A stretch of DNA of 64,000 nucleotides, taken from NCBI RefSeq assembly GCF_003589595.1, contig NW_020653750.1, positions 5,043,826 to 5,107,825 on the forward strand. Direction: 5' to 3'. Each line of letters begins with the position of its first letter. Position 1 is the first letter of the stretch. The DNA is from Hyposmocoma kahamanoa (taxonomy: Eukaryota > Arthropoda > Insecta > Lepidoptera > Cosmopterigidae). The position numbers and the translations under genes were made by a program. The notes below the pieces were generated by a model, which had not been told where the DNA came from, did not search any database, and worked only from the letters and a program-made list of their open reading frames with translations. Positions 41,532 to 52,020 of this stretch are shown here, one piece after another.

Positions 41532-41715
41532 AAGAAAGAAAGAAAGAAAGAAAGAAACGTTTATTCAGCCAGCATCACACATTGCCAGTATACAAAGAGT
41601 TACAGTTACGAGCTGAAATGGATCCAAACTCAGCATGTGTCACAGCTCAATTGCTGTAACGCTGGTTTTCAGTTGGAACCATTTTGAAGGATGAGATGGC
41701 ACGATATTACTTAAA
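41532..41715 (-). repeat. F-repeat copy 2 with AAAG tail
   Basis: Starts with about six AAAG units, then cgtttattcagccagcatca, and cagcatgtgtcacagctca, then ctggttttcagttggaacca. The tail at the low end shows it was inserted in minus orientation. The same body is at 6.37-6.59 kb. Confidence 0.65.
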
Positions 41716-42092
41716 AAAGCAAACAAAAATTTACCGTTTGTACTAAGAACATTGGAAAATTATTAACCATAAGATATTGCTACATAGTTAATTATTGTCT
41801 ATATGAAACACTGCAGCTACACCTTTTTTATAAATTTAGTTACCTACTAATTTACTAATACACAACCAAATCACTCCTCCACTGCCAAATCAATATTTAA
41901 CAGTGAAAGAGTGACTAGTTTTAAATTTGATATATATTTCGTTATTATGCTACTCGTATAACATATAGAAAAGTATGCAGAAAGTTTTAAATCATTTAAA
42001 CATTTAAATATTATCCTTGCTTCATTTACATTTGTTTACATTGTACGAGTATGGAGTTAGATTCAGCTGTGTGGAAATAAATTTATTTTTAC
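41716..42092 (-). other. Probable 3' untranslated region of the adjacent LINE
   Basis: Lies just downstream of the LINE stop codon (minus strand). No frame or tail motif is certain, so the 3' boundary is not defined. Confidence 0.35.
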
Positions 42093-42413
42093 CTAGCCGC
42101 TTAGTTGGAGCTCTAGATAGTATTGCTTTACCTTAATTTTAAAAGACTGAGTGGAGGAGAGGATTCGCAAGGGAGGGGGAATATTATTCCATATTTTGGC
42201 GGCCATGTATTTGAAACTACCCTTATAGGCAGATGTTTTATGAGGATGGACTATGAGAGCAACATTACGAGCAAGGCGAGCAAATTTTTGTGTTCTAGAG
42301 GACCAGGTGAGTTTATTGTATAGATAAAGAGGCCTACATGTTTTAACGATATTGAAGAGTAGAGATGCAAAATAAACCAATCGCCTAGATGACATGTTTA
42401 GCAATTTAGCACG

Positions 42414-42447
<34 letters not shown>

Positions 42448-42789
42448 TATTTCGGACAGTTATCCATAGTTTGTTAATAAAGAACTTAGGAATAAGGTTA
42501 GTATTATGCTATTCAAATGCTAAAATTACAATAAAATAAGATAATGTGAAACAAATAAAAATAATGAATAGTGTAACATGGCCTCTTGGAGGAACATCGA
42601 AACAAAATCTTATACAGGCATTCTGTACGCGTTGCACTAGGTTTTTGGTTTTGGCTAGAAGTCGTGGACCATATACGGTGTCTGCATAATTGAATTTGGA
42701 AAGTACCAGAGACTCTACTAGATTAATGCGGAGTTCAATCCTTAGAAACCGGCGTACCAAGTAAAGCACTTTCAAGCGATAGAAGCAGT
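42093..42789 (-). pseudogene. LINE C-terminal region with nested insertion
   Basis: From 42793 the frame reads NCFYRLKVLYLVRRFLRIEL ... LVQRVQNACIRFCFDVPPRG and HVT, then an insertion of about 165 bp interrupts it. The text resumes at 42404 (NMSSRRLVYFASLLF ... AAKIWNNIPPPLRI) and ends LELQLSG at 42093. Joining across the insert gives a continuous ...TLFINRAKLLNMS.. reading, confirming that the insert is secondary. Confidence 0.88.
42417..42580 (-). mobile_element. Small retroposed insert within the LINE
   Basis: Begins (plus strand) with nine or so ATA/AAT units, then actttatttcggacagttat, ccatagtttgttaataaaga. Reading the minus strand, this is a LINE or SINE 3' end finishing in aataaagtattattatt. 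It splits the LINE C-terminal frame. The ATT tail hides any target duplication. Confidence 0.75.
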
Positions 42790-44508
42790 TCATTGCATTT
42801 CCTGACTATGCTTCTCAAACCTTAGGCCGGAATTCATTTGCACCCCTAAATTTTTTACTATCGACGTGGAATCAATAATCTTATCATTCAATCCAATGAC
42901 TGGTGAATAAGACACCGCCTCTGCAACTTGCTGCTTAGATCCTAGTATCATAAATTTAGATTTATCAGGGTTTAATTTTAAAGAATTACTGCACGACCAA
43001 TTGTAGATGTTACCTAAATCTTTATTGGTTTTCTCCACAGCTGACTCAATTTCCTCAGGTCGACAGGAAAGATAAAGCTGAACATCATCAGCGTAAAGAT
43101 GTGTTTTGCAATGTTTAACACAGTTAATGATGTCAGCGCTGTAGAGAATATACAATAAAGGTCCAAGAATAGATCCTTGTGGTACACCTCGTGTAACTGC
43201 TAAAGGAGAAGAAAGTGCTACAGAGCTATTTGAATTACACAATTGTACAATTTGTTTTCGGTCGTGGAGATAGCTGTGGAACCATTTAACTGCAGATATA
43301 TCAAATCCATAATATAGTAATTTAGAAACCAACAAAGATAAGTTCAAATTATCAAAAGCACGTGAAAAGTCCAAGAGTACCAGAACCGTACACAACCCTG
43401 AATCTTGCGCTTCAAGAAAATTACTTGTAACCTCCATCAAAGCAGTAGCTGTGCTCCTGTTTTTTCTAAATCCAGACTGTATCTGAGGAAGAATACTATT
43501 GTCCTCTAAATAGTCAATAAGCTGCTGGTAAACTACTTTTTCCAAGACTTTTGACAGACAAGGGAGGATGCTAATTGGCATAAGATCTTTAAAAGTGGTA
43601 GGATTAGTGGTCTTGGGAAGGGGCTGTACTATAGCCGTCTTCCATTGTTTAGGGAAAGTGCTTGTGATAATAGATCTATTCACTAAAGATGTAATAGCAC
43701 CAAGCGTGTTAGGAAGGGTTAACACAAGCATGTCCAAACTGATTCCATCAATACCCTGAGCATTTGATTTCAAAGAGCCAACGATTTTCGAAGTACAATC
43801 CTCTCCTACACAATTAATATAAAAATTGGAAGAACCAAATCTATGCGACTCGTAATAAATAATATCAGTCAAGTTAACTTTATCTGAACCAAGTGGTTGT
43901 ACGAAATATTTATTTATTTCTTCAACAGAAGAGAGATGAACAGGGAGATCCGTATCTGATTTAGGAGGGAGAATATGTAACTTTAACTTTTTCCATAAGG
44001 CTTTAGGATTTCTTATTTGATTATTAACATTATAATTAAAATAAGCGCGTTTTCCATAGAATAGTGAAGAATTTACTAAACATTTCAATTGCTTGTAATA
44101 TTGTTTGTGGGATTCCTCTTTAGTTGGCAAATAGCGCAAATGTGCTTCATTTCTCAAATTCATCATAAGTTTTATAGTGTTAGTGACCCAGGGATATGAC
44201 TGTTTTTTAATTTGTATTGACTTAATTGGTGCACGAACATCATACAAATTGAGGAGTAACTCATTGAACAAAGATACCATTTCATCAACATTGTAACATT
44301 CGGATACAAACCATGATAAAATACTAAGGTCACAATTAAATTGACTGAGATTAATATCTTTTAAAGGTCTATAACTATTTTTTTTTGGAGGTATCGTCGG
44401 CTTTCCAAAACCATACTCACAGATAATCAGGGCATGATTTGCCAGTTTACTATCAACCATATCAGTTTTAACACTTCGCGGGAGAATATCTGTACACACA
44501 ACGTCCAA
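42790..44508 (-). pseudogene. LINE reverse transcriptase domain
   Basis: A 572-codon open segment, the longest frame in the window. Visible in order: a linker with basic helices (about residues 90-180), NAQGIDGISLDML at 249-261, the first catalytic Asp in VLLDFSRAFDN (Asp380), and GFRKNRSTATAL at 346-356. Next are RGVPQGSILGPLLY at 440-453 and the catalytic box LYADDVQLY at 471-479. The usual RPIS of RT motif is changed to MPIS (310-313). The RT core looks otherwise complete. The segment is entered by a frameshift and ends in a premature stop at 42790, where text continues in another frame (MNCFYRLKVLY). Confidence 0.92.
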
Positions 44509-45086
44509 GAAAGAGTGTCTCGCTATGGTCTGTAAAATGAGTAGGAGATGTGACCACTTGCTTCAAATTATGAATATTAATGAAGTCAAAAAATTTTACA
44601 GAATTAACACTATCTGGTACCAACAAATCAACGTTAAAATCGCCAAGCAATATCAAACCATCACAAAGTCCCAAAGAACTAATAGAATCAGTCAAAGCAT
44701 TCAAGAAAATATCAATATCAATACGGGGGTCGACAAGCTGTACCCATAAGGATCCTGTTACCATTAATGTTAACTTTCAACCACATTTGTTCAACTGATG
44801 GACATACAGGAGGCTGCCAAACCCTAACTCTAATACTTTTTCTGACAAAGAAAGCCACACCACCACCACGTCCATTGCGAATATTTAATGGTCTAGGTGT
44901 GCTCAGCAATCTATAATCAGGCAAAGTCGGGGCTCTACCTTCCTCATTACGTCGCAGCTACGTTTCATTAATGGCTAATACATCCAAAGAGTGATGATCC
45001 ACTGCCAACAAAAGCTGATTGTGACTTTTACTAAGTGAACCTGGGTTATAAAAACCAACAGTGAAAAACTGTTTTTTGTTAACCAT
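44509..45086 (-). pseudogene. LINE endonuclease domain, broken
   Basis: Starts MVNKKQFFTVGFYNPGSLSK at 45086. The conserved AINET motif of APE-like endonucleases appears, but the next codon, normally Trp, is TAG (44960-44958). After it come PDYRLLSTPRPLNIRNGRGG (44.9 kb), GGGVAFFVRK, MGTACRPPY (usual text YRPP), then, after a shift near 44740, the GDFNVDLL motif with the catalytic Asp and Asn. It ends near the SDHSE-like TDHSETLF at 44.52 kb, where an extra base shifts the frame into the RT part. Confidence 0.85.
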
Positions 45087-45346
45087 TAAAGTGGGAAAGT
45101 AATTATTATAGCACATAAAGTTAGATACAATTGTACACTATGCGCAAGACACTGGCCGCCATTTGAATATATATAATAAATACATAGAAAATCAAACCAC
45201 CCTCTCGGACTCAAATCGCATATATGTGGTTTTTCAAATAAACCAACATTTTGACTTTGATCCGAAAAACTAGTTCCACCTCCCACGCATAACAATCGCG
45301 AAAATCCAAGGATTCGATAACTATAAATATTCAAACTCGGAAAAGT
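45087..45346. other. LINE 5' flank and short MITE-arm-like repeat
   Basis: At about 45205-45250, actcaaatcgcatatatgtg and gtttttcaaataaaccaaca resemble the left arm of the MITE at 54710. Any 5' UTR of the LINE would also be here, but no motif shows it. Confidence 0.4.
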
Positions 45347-45497
45347 AATTACGCACACATAGACAACCTGAAATTACACCTTAATTCTTGAGAGAAATAA
45401 ATGTAGACCATACAAATATTTCTCCCGGCCTGGGAAATGTGCCCGGGACCTTTGTGTGGCAGACCGGTGTGGTAACCGTTCGGTCACTTAGGCAGTA
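45347..45497 (-). mobile_element. SINE-A copy 10, tail missing
   Basis: acgcacacatagacaacctg, aaattacaccttaattcttg, atttctcccggcctgggaaa and ggtaaccgttcggtcactta. The tail and its adjacent body are absent. The B-box is damaged (aatgtgcccggg instead of aatcgaacctggg). Confidence 0.83.
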
Positions 45498-45664
45498 AAA
45501 ATATGTATATAAGATACGATCTGAGAACATTACAACAGAAACAAGTTATAGTACCATCTCAAACAACTTTTCTGTTTATTTCAATCTCGTAGCTTTATCA
45601 GTATGTATTTAATCGTATTTACTTTTGTAGTACCTTAGTTAAGTCAATAGCTCTTATACTACTA
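45498..45664. other. No recognisable feature
   Basis: AT-rich; nothing recognised. Confidence 0.4.
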
Positions 45665-45835
45665 GTGTACGAAAACTTTTTTTTTTTGCTTGGGGAAATC
45701 CTCCGAGGATACCTTTCCGCCGCGGGGGCAGCGGGAGGTTATGCCGGAGCGGGATCGGCCCTCTCCCGATCACGCTCGGCGACTCCTTCTGAAGCATCAC
45801 CGCTTCACAGAAGGAGACCACTGCCAAATGGGCCT
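45665..45835 (-). mobile_element. Probable LINE 3' fragment, GC-rich, with T-run
   Basis: An 11-base T-run at about 45678 is followed by gcttggggaaatcctccgag and cgccgcgggggcagcgggag, then a GC-rich body to about 45830. A T-run followed by GC-rich 3'-UTR text is like the G-LINE at 31.8 kb, but the sequence is different. No clear target duplication. Confidence 0.5.
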
Positions 45836-46017
45836 ATATACATACTATTATTTTAATAGTGTACTTAGTGTACTTTGTCCTCGATTCCAGAATTTGGATG
45901 GGAGTAACGACGAATTGAACCAACCTTAGAATAGTAAAGGAAAAGGGAATTCGAGAACGATTCAAAATTTTAAAAGGAAGTGGCCGGGAATGTTGATTCC
46001 CGTTCCTCTATGTTGAT

Positions 46018-46090
46018 AGAGGGTGATAAAAAGGTGAGATGACGATGAAGGAGGTCAGCGTCACTGTTACACTGGTAAGTAAGAATAAAG
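46018..46090 (+). repeat. Short retroposed tail, arm 1 of an inverted pair
   Basis: gagggtgataaaaaggtgag, gacgatgaaggaggtcagcg, actggtaagtaagaataaag. The complement of 48316-48388 is nearly the same, with about ten differences. Confidence 0.75.
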
Positions 46091-46204
46091 TTCTTTATAA
46101 AGGCAATTTACTATTGAAATAACGTTATTTTGATAACTCAGTTGACTTGTTCCCTGTATGTAAGAAGTACACAGGTTCAAGGTTTATGGGATGGGATTGA
46201 AGGA

Positions 46205-48521
46205 CTTTCAGTTGTTGATAACGTAAATGCGTAGTAGTACCTGCATAGAATATATAGCACACAATGTGAGCCGATGTAAAAGGAAAGTAATTGAATTTAG
46301 TGTCTCGCATTACTCTGCACAATTAGTGAAATGCCCTGTTAAAACAACATGTGCACTGAAACATTGGTATATAAGAAAAGAGATAACAGCAAGGAATACA
46401 TGGAGAAGTTTAAAGAATGTGTACAACAGAGAAATTGATTACAACCAGAAGGATTATCAGATCCAAAAACGGCTTTCTCAGTATTCTTTGAACTGTTTAA
46501 GTTATTGTACTATTTATAGTTAAAATAAAGATATCACTTATGAAGAAACCCAAGCGGCTATCAAGCGGTATAAGAAGATGAAGCTGAAAGAAAAGTCAAA
46601 TATTTTGGAAACATATGTTATCACACTACAAAGAACATAAAGATGAACTAAAAGTTACACAAGAAGATTGAAGCGCATTATTCAGTTAACTAAAAAAGCG
46701 CAAAAATTTTTTTAATCAAAGCTTGAATAAATAAATCTGAGGCAAAATGGCAAGTAATAAACAGTTGTAACGCCAAAACACCTAAAATACGTGTACAAGG
46801 TTACGGAATATTTTACAAGGATAAACATTTAACGGATCCAACACAAATTGCCAACGTATTCAACGATTACTACATAGATCAAGCACGAGAAACAAATTTA
46901 AAGAATGATTCAGCGGCACACATCAAAATACCATGTATAAGTAATTCCATATTTATGAGGCATCTACAAATAAGCACATCGAACAAATAATACAAAATTT
47001 GAAAAACACACAGACTGCAGGATATGATGAGATAAATACAATGGTGCTTAAGTATGTTTCTGAATTTATATCTCCAGTACTGGCATATTTCATAAATTTG
47101 TCATTAGAGCACGGTATATTTCCATAAAATCCTTATATAAAAAGAAGACATACAAATGTTAAGAACTATAGGCCTGTTTGGCTTATTCCAGTTCTAGCAA
47201 AGGTTTATGAGAAAGCGATGTATGAAAATATGCTCACAACCTAAAGACAAATAAAATTTTGACCAATAGCCAAAACGGATTTAGGAGAGGTCGACCAATG
47301 ATTTTGGCTATTTACGAGTTAATGGCCACTATTGTAAAAACAATAGATAAAAGTAACCTATTATAACACTTTACATGGATTTGAGAAAGCTTCCGATTTC
47401 GTCAATCACAAAATATTATCAGACAAACCATATAGATATGGGATCAGAGGGAATGTACATAAACTAATAGAATATTACGTGACTAATCGGAAACAAGTGA
47501 CATGCAAAAATATCGTCTAAAATTAAAACTGACATATCTTATTTTTCTACTTATAGAACAGTGTTGCATGGAGTACCTCAAGGACGTGTACTAGGCCCTC
47601 TACTGTTCTTAATGTATATGAATGACTTTACCTACGCTAATGTTGGCTGATGATAGTACTGTAATTTTTGACATTGAGAGACATAATAGACTTGACCAAG
47701 AAATAAACAATGAAATAATGTCTAAGTAATGAAATAATATCTATAATAAAATGGTTACAAAACAATAAACTACGAATAAATCTGAAACTGTACTGCACTA
47801 AAAAAAACTGTATACATGGATTTTAAACACAAAACTAATAAGATACAAACTCAACATAACATAAGTTATATGCATACAAATTTGAAGAGGAGGAAGTCAC
47901 AAAATTTTTAGGCATTTACATAGACAACAATGTAACATGGGAAAAATATTTGGAATTCTTGTGTATGAGAATAAATCGATTTGCATTCGCTTTATAGAGG
48001 CAATCTAAACTTGTGGACCAAGATGCATTACTAGTGGCATACCATGGATACGTTGCGTCAATCATAAGATACAGCATTATGTAATGATTGCATAAAAAAG
48101 ATGTGTTCGAGCGATTTGCGGATTGTGAAGTATGAATAGTTGAATAGCACAGTTTCAACAGCTAAGACTGTTAATAGTTCCTTTGATATTTATGTGTATT
48201 TGAAACAGTTATTTTTTTCGGAAAAATCCTTCACTCTTCAGCAAAGTGGAACGTACACGAAGACACTATAAAATGAAACTGGTTTCCTGTAAGAAACTAA
48301 ACTAAACTAAACTTTATTCTTACTTACCAGTGTGACGGTGACGGTGACCTCCTTCATTGTCATCCCACCGTTTTATCACCCTCTTTCATGAAAATATTTG
48401 TGCGATGGAGCCAAAATTGTACAGTAAGCTGCCAAATCACATCCTTGATACAAATAACATTGCCAAAAGTGAGTTTTTAATTTATTTACTAGGAAAGCAT
48501 ATTACAAACTCAGCGATTATT
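46205..48521 (+). pseudogene. Second CR1/Jockey-group LINE, heavily decayed
   Basis: Plus-strand remnant in many frames. From about 46225 there is endonuclease C-terminal text (KRKVIEFSVSHYSAQ, normally SDHSA). From 47018 an RT begins with TAGYDEINTMVLKYV. It continues with KNYRPVWLIPVLAK (47160), QNGFRRGRPMILAIYELMA (47270), YMDLRKASDF (47373), [20 protein letters not shown] (47565) and the catalytic box as [10 protein letters not shown] (47643). C-terminal text runs through FLGIYIDNNVTWEK (47905) to PKLYSKLPNHILDTNN (48410) and a stop near 48520. Stops and shifts are frequent, so it is older than the 42-45-kb LINE. Confidence 0.85.
48293..48388 (-). repeat. Short retroposed tail nested in LINE, arm 2 of an inverted pair
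   Basis: Starts with an AAACT/ACTAA simple tail (gaaactaaactaaactaaac) and then tttattcttacttaccagtg, the complement of the 46.02-46.09-kb repeat. LINE coding text resumes right after it (ENICAMEPKLYSK). It is therefore an insertion into the LINE. Confidence 0.75.
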
Positions 48522-49068
48522 TAAATACATAATAACATATATAATAATTAACTTCGACAAAAATTATTAAGATTTGAGATTAAAATTAATTGTAATTAAA
48601 ACTAAACTGTTCCATACAATTTACAATACGTTCTGACACAACAATGTTATATAAGACCTTCTAGACGTACGTACACAATATATGATTTGATTTGTAATAT
48701 CGTGACAACATAAAGCATATTGAACTGCAGAGGTCGCATAGCCTGCACTTGTCTGAGCGTAACCGCAGGCGCAGGCCTGAGGTTACGCTCAGACAAGTAC
48801 ATATTATATTCAAGGTTAGTATTCTTGGATTATATGTAATATCAGAATGGAATATAACAATAATAAATTATTAACATGACGACGACGTTATTGAGACGTC
48901 ACGATTGTTTTAGTTGCTATCTACTTATGGATCTACGTTATTTTTAAACTCTAGTTTAATAGAATGTAGAGACTCACTTTTGTAAATTGCAAATTTGAAG
49001 ATGTAAATAAGGTGACGTACATACATATATACTTTACGCCCTTTTCCCATCTACACATATATCATGAA
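48522..49068. other. Spacer with perfect hairpin
   Basis: AT-rich, probably including the LINE 3' end. It contains the 18-bp hairpin described separately. Confidence 0.45.
48747..48798. repeat. Perfect 18-bp inverted repeat with 16-nt loop
   Basis: Left arm acttgtctgagcgtaacc (48747-48764) and right arm ggttacgctcagacaagt (48781-48798) are exact complements. The loop gcaggcgcaggcctga contains its own palindrome caggcctg. The sequence is GC-richer than its flanks. It could be a small mobile-element remnant or a hairpin RNA precursor; nothing here decides. Confidence 0.9.
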
Positions 49069-49322
49069 GAGCTCCTTACCTATTTCTGCCGCCAAACAGT
49101 AATGTAAGCATTACTGCGGTTTTGGAAGGTGCTATTGAAATTACAGGCACAGGGAATTTGTCAACTTATGTTTCAGGGTGACGGAAGCAGTGGCAGTGCA
49201 CCACAGATCTTTGCGATATAAAGCTCTGATTGGCACTGTAACTAATAGTAGTTACTGTCCATGGGGACAGGCATGTCACTTAATACTAGAAGCACGACTT
49301 TTCATCCCATTACTTGATATTA
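49069..49322 (+). mobile_element. SINE-B copy
   Basis: aagagctccttacctatttc, tgccgccaaacagtaatgta, ttgtcaacttatgtttcagg, gtgacggaagcagtggcagt, atcccattacttgatatta. About 30 bp after gagctcctt are deleted. Confidence 0.86.
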
Positions 49323-49369
49323 CAAAAAAAACAGCCTTCCACTTTATGATCTCGATACACTTCTTTCGT

Positions 49370-49590
49370 CTAATCAACACTCATCAGTACTTTCATACAT
49401 GCTCGTCAGTTAAGGATACTCTTAACCTGGCCTGTTTTTGGAACCTCCTGAAAGTGGTCATGGTAAGTTTGCCTTGGTCTGCCCTTACTGACATGCTCTC
49501 TCACTCTCGCCTTATTTCATCGATTGATGATTCTTTCATTCATTCTTTCTATATGTCCGAATCATCTCTTTCTCTCTCTTTGTCACTACA
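49370..49590 (-). pseudogene. LINE C-terminal fragment
   Basis: The minus-strand text reads FGHIERMNERI at 49.55 kb, then KARVREHVSKGRPRQTY and DHFQEVPKTGQVK, the familiar C-terminal order of RTE/CR1-type polyproteins (W-FGHxxRM ... GRPR-x-W/Y). Several stops occur; the Trp before FGH is TGA. The 3' part and RT are absent. Confidence 0.65.
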
Positions 49591-49934
49591 TTTTTTTCCA
49601 CGCCGCCACGCTCTCTTATCACACTGTTCCGTAATTTGTCGATCTCAGTGGCTTAACGGTTTACACTGTGGACAATGAGGTTCCTGATAGGAACAAATTA
49701 CGACATGTTCTTTTTGTAAATTGATTCATTACCGGGTGTTCTGGGAAGTGCCCCAAGAGTGAATCCCGTTGTTCTCGTACTCACGATACTTTATTATTAT
49801 ACCCATACAGGGTTTTTTGTAAAATATTAACAACCTCACAGGCCTATATTACTACCATCATAAACAACAAGTTTTGTTTTATCACTTTTTACGTAACGTA
49901 ATAAATTTACTAAAAATAAACTTTTTAGTTTATG
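49591..49934. repeat. Spacer with repeat fragment shared with 40.95 kb
   Basis: At 49806-49890 agggttttttgtaaaatatt, ctcacaggcctatattacta and catcataaacaacaagtttt match 40948-41030. Upstream (49620-49780) is non-repetitive text with no gene. Confidence 0.55.
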
Positions 49935-50147
49935 TTAAATAAATAAATAAATAATGCATACACTTATAGCCACGCTCTAGGGAAACCCTGTATCACAGAT
50001 GCCACGGACACACATATAGACGACCACAAATTACACCCAAACGTAGGAGAAAAATATATGTAGGTTTACAAATATTTCTCCCGGCCTGAGAATCTAGCCC
50101 GGGACCTCTGTGTGGCAGATCAGCATGGTAACCGTTCGGCGACGGAG
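49935..50147 (-). mobile_element. SINE-A copy 11
   Basis: The tail is AAAT-type rather than ATT (aaataaataaataaataatg). Then come acttatagccacgctctagg, gacgaccacaaattacaccc and a damaged B-box (gaatctagcccggga). The head ends ggtaaccgttcggcgacgga. Confidence 0.85.
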
Positions 50148-50404
50148 AGTTCGTACTATCTGACACTTTTTAGATATGTATTCGGTAGTAAGGTAGTAAG
50201 TTTAAATGTGCAAGCGTCTTCCCTGTCGATCTTGACTCCCCTCCTAGGTATGGGACTGGTATTTCCGATTGCGCTGTCTTTTGTTACTGCACAGAGTTAT
50301 CACCGTTTCATGTTATAAGTCATGGAACAAAAGTTGTTGTTTATTTTGTCAGCAATACAGACTGCTAGGTTGTTATTATTTTAGAAATAATCCTATATGT
50401 ATAC

Positions 50405-50735
50405 AATACACAGAATATGCTCTGATGCTCGCCTAATCTCCTAGTGAGGCCAGAGGGCTCTGGACAGGGACTCCGGAGCCTGCATTGCACGGCCTCACTC
50501 GTATGGGGGGCGGGTCCGAGGACAACTGGACAACCTGCCCCTCCGTTGGCGCGGGAGCCCTGGCGCAGCTAGGGCGGCCAGGCGACGTCGTGGTGAATGT
50601 GCGCCGACCCCACGGGGCCGACTCAAGTGGGGTAGGCTCTGCAGTCTGGAGGGAGAGTCCACACTTAACTTCACCCCTGAGTCCCCCTGGGCTCAGGGGT
50701 ATCTATAAAGATTTCCCCCCTGTAAAAAAAGAATA
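50405..50735 (+). mobile_element. G-LINE 3' end, plus orientation
   Basis: GC-rich body with gaggccagagggctctggac and tcaagtggggtaggctctgc. The conserved end is ctgagtccccctgggctcag, gggtatctataaagatttcc, ccctgtaaaaaaa, then an A-rich tail. It matches the complement of the 31.8-kb copy but extends further 5'. No coding frame is convincing; the plus frame 50485-50736 is likely UTR. Confidence 0.82.
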
Positions 50736-51447
50736 AAAAAAAACAAAAAAGGGTAAAAATTTAATATTGAACTGAATTTACAACAAAATATTTGTTGTAA
50801 ATTCAGCTTTGTTCAAATTTAATGATATTATTACAAAATGTTTATTCCTTTCGGATCTAGACGATTTGATTTTGTCTTTCTATTGTCGATACAAAATCGT
50901 TGTGTAATATGTACTTGAATCAAACTTCATAAAAATGGTATCGTAATGTGAGTCTTTAGTAGTGAAAATCCACAGGATTGCAAGGTAGGTATTGTGTGGA
51001 GTTGCCTCTTTATGGTTTAAAAAAGATTTTTTACATCGAAATTTGTAACCAGTAGGAATTATACCATATCCCACAATCTAAAACAATATAAAACACATAA
51101 TTTTTCGTCTCGTTTTTATAATCGTTTAACGCAAAACAAAAGAGAAATAATTCAAAACAAAAGACCCGAAAAGGAAGTAAAAGAAAGACGATCTGCAATA
51201 TCAGTTGAACGTTTAAAAGATAAACACTTTTAAACTCGAAATGGAAATCTCATTAGGTACGACTAGGAAGCGATGAGTATAATGGACCGAAATAATCTAA
51301 CTGAAATAAACAATGTACATAATGAGGTCATCAACTGAATGTACCAGTTAAATACAGTTTTTTTAATACATTGATTTCGTTTCATGAAATCGATAGTAAT
51401 TTTTTTCTATTCTATCAATCCGACCGTGATCGGTCACGTGACCACTT
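50736..51447. other. No recognisable feature
   Basis: AT-rich; A-rich tail of the LINE at its start, then nothing recognised. Confidence 0.5.
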
Positions 51448-51653
51448 TAATATCAAGTGACGAGACGAGCAATTTTTACGCCTGGTGGTAAGCGACACGC
51501 CTGTCCATAACAGTTGTAGTGCCACTCAGAGCTTTAAATCGCAAAGATCTGAGGGGCATTGCCACTGCGCCTGTCACTCGGAGACATGAGTTGACAAGTC
51601 CTATGTGCTTGTAATTTCACCAGCACCCTTACTCTTCAAAACCGGACAGCAAT

Positions 51654-51900
51654 AATGAACGCAATACCCGGTGAAGACTTTAAAATTAAATTGCACAACT
51701 GTATTGACACAAAAACAAGAGCAAGCTGTAGTTGCCCCGTCCTTCGGAAGATTGCACAAACTAAATATTTGGGAGTCATCATGTACCGGCTCCCTTGGTA
51801 CCCACACCTTGAACATGTTGTCCTGCGAATTAGGAAATTAATATGGATTTTTAAATCACTAAGGCATGTGGTGCCAACAATAGTCGCTGGACCACATGGA
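51654..51900 (+). pseudogene. LINE reverse-transcriptase fragment nested in SINE-B
   Basis: The plus frame from 51655 reads KIKLHNCIDTKTRASCSCP, VLRKIAQTKYLGVIMYRLPW, YPHLEHVVLRIRKLIWIFKS, LRHVVP. KYLGV followed by a W and H-spaced segment is typical of the region just after the RT domain in non-LTR elements (intact relatives have KYLGVIIDxxLxWxxH). The initial ATG is accidental. The fragment ends at the microsatellite. Confidence 0.75.
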
Positions 51901-51904
51901 TCCT

Positions 51905-52020
51905 TTACACTCACACACGCACGCACAAACACACACGCGGACGCGCACGCGCACACGCACGCGCACGCGCACGCGCACGCGCACGCGCCCGCGCCCGCGC
52001 CCACGCCTGCACCCGCCGTG
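51905..52020. repeat. CA/CG microsatellite, Z-DNA-prone
   Basis: About 115 bp of nearly pure alternating pyrimidine-purine sequence: cacacgcacgcaca then cgcgcacgcgcacacgcacg, drifting to cgcccgcgcccgcgcccacg at the right end. It is far richer in CpG than its surroundings. Frames reading through it give artificial HA/RV repeats. Confidence 0.92.

Larger units (their letters stand above)
42093..45086 (-). mobile_element. Nearly full-length CR1/Jockey-group LINE, inactive
   Basis: A single ORF2 can be followed on the minus strand from ATG at 45086 to a stop at 42093. It has an endonuclease domain, reverse transcriptase and a C-terminal region. Lesions: TAG at 44960-44958, frameshifts near 44740, 44508 and 42790, and an inserted repeat at about 42417-42580. 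RT motif order and an endonuclease of APE type place it in the CR1/Jockey group; a finer clade is not claimed. It is among the youngest LINEs in the window by frame preservation. Confidence 0.88.
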
